Of a DNA stretch of 64,000 nt, positions 61,122-64,000 are shown piece after piece (position 1 is the stretch's first letter; the number at the start of each line of letters is the position of its first letter). The notes beneath the pieces are model-generated. The model saw nothing but the letters and a program-made list of their open reading frames with translations. It had not been told where the DNA came from and did not search any database. Made by a program: the position numbers and the translations under genes. Origin of the DNA: Nostoc sp. 106C (GTDB taxonomy: Bacteria > Cyanobacteriota > Cyanobacteriia > Cyanobacteriales > Nostocaceae); the NCBI RefSeq assembly GCF_002154725.1, contig NZ_MTAW01000131.1:1-64000 (forward strand). The letters are read 5' to 3'.

Positions 61122-64000
<2,879 letters not shown>

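Overview
The window is chromosomal DNA of a filamentous, probably heterocyst-forming (Nostocales-type) cyanobacterium. The evidence is the start of apcE (phycobilisome core-membrane linker) at the right edge, a cyanobacterial ATP synthase operon with both b and b' subunits, a tmRNA whose tag reads ANNIVKFARREALVAA, frequent GCGATCGC (HIP1) octamers, heptameric short tandem repeats, 20-30 nt dispersed repeats and MITE-like palindromes. No rRNA, tRNA, CRISPR array, transposase or phage gene was recognised.

Layout. 1-5.2 kb: two MITE-like elements, trpB, a SUI1/YciH factor, a 52-residue Pmp3-type membrane peptide, a divergent Rieske protein and two small unknowns. 5.3-7.8 kb: a three-gene operon with a catalytically dead HtrA-like protein, an intact HtrA-like protease and a NarL-type regulator with an atypical receiver. 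7.9-12.2 kb: a two-repeat helical protein, a STAND NTPase that stops where its relatives usually continue into repeats, an unknown 133-residue protein, an orphan double-glycine (RiPP/bacteriocin-like) precursor, and a second copy of the left-edge MITE. 12.2-18 kb: murJ and two tandem paralogous zinc-ribbon Ser/Thr kinases.

18.3-41.6 kb is an exopolysaccharide region. It has a CapK/PaaK-like adenylate-forming enzyme, a Wzz-like chain-length protein without kinase domain, Wzy-like polymerase, GT14 transferase, Wzx-like flippase, pyruvyltransferase, four GT2 or GT4 glycosyltransferases, two gene fossils (UDP-glucose dehydrogenase and mannose-phosphate cupin), two sensor kinases, a response regulator, a secreted Asp-box beta-propeller, and an operon of WecG/TagA transferase, STAS protein and phosphoglycosyl transferase. 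Three transcription units in this region (starting at 20086, 29178 and 39605) share a bipartite upstream element that I found by aligning their leaders; this suggests one common regulator for the whole polysaccharide set.

41.6-51.4 kb holds housekeeping genes (holB, tmk, argS, ssrA) interleaved with unusual ones: a SnoaL-like protein resembling plant pathogen-related proteins, an amino-acid-permease/PAS/histidine-kinase fusion, a Uma2-family protein, and an LRAT-like (NlpC/P60 fold) protein preceded by an overlapping 58-residue ORF. 51.5-57.9 kb is the atp operon on the minus strand (atp1, a, c, b', b, delta, alpha, gamma), with heptamer-repeat hairpins on both sides of atpA. 58.3-61.1 kb has a PEP-CTERM protein, a methyltransferase and a secreted unknown, followed by apcE.

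The strongest candidates for undescribed biology are the dead/live protease plus atypical regulator operon, the shared polysaccharide upstream element, the LRAT-like gene pair, the permease-kinase fusion, and the orphan RiPP-like precursor. All functions come from reading motifs by eye; no database search was possible.
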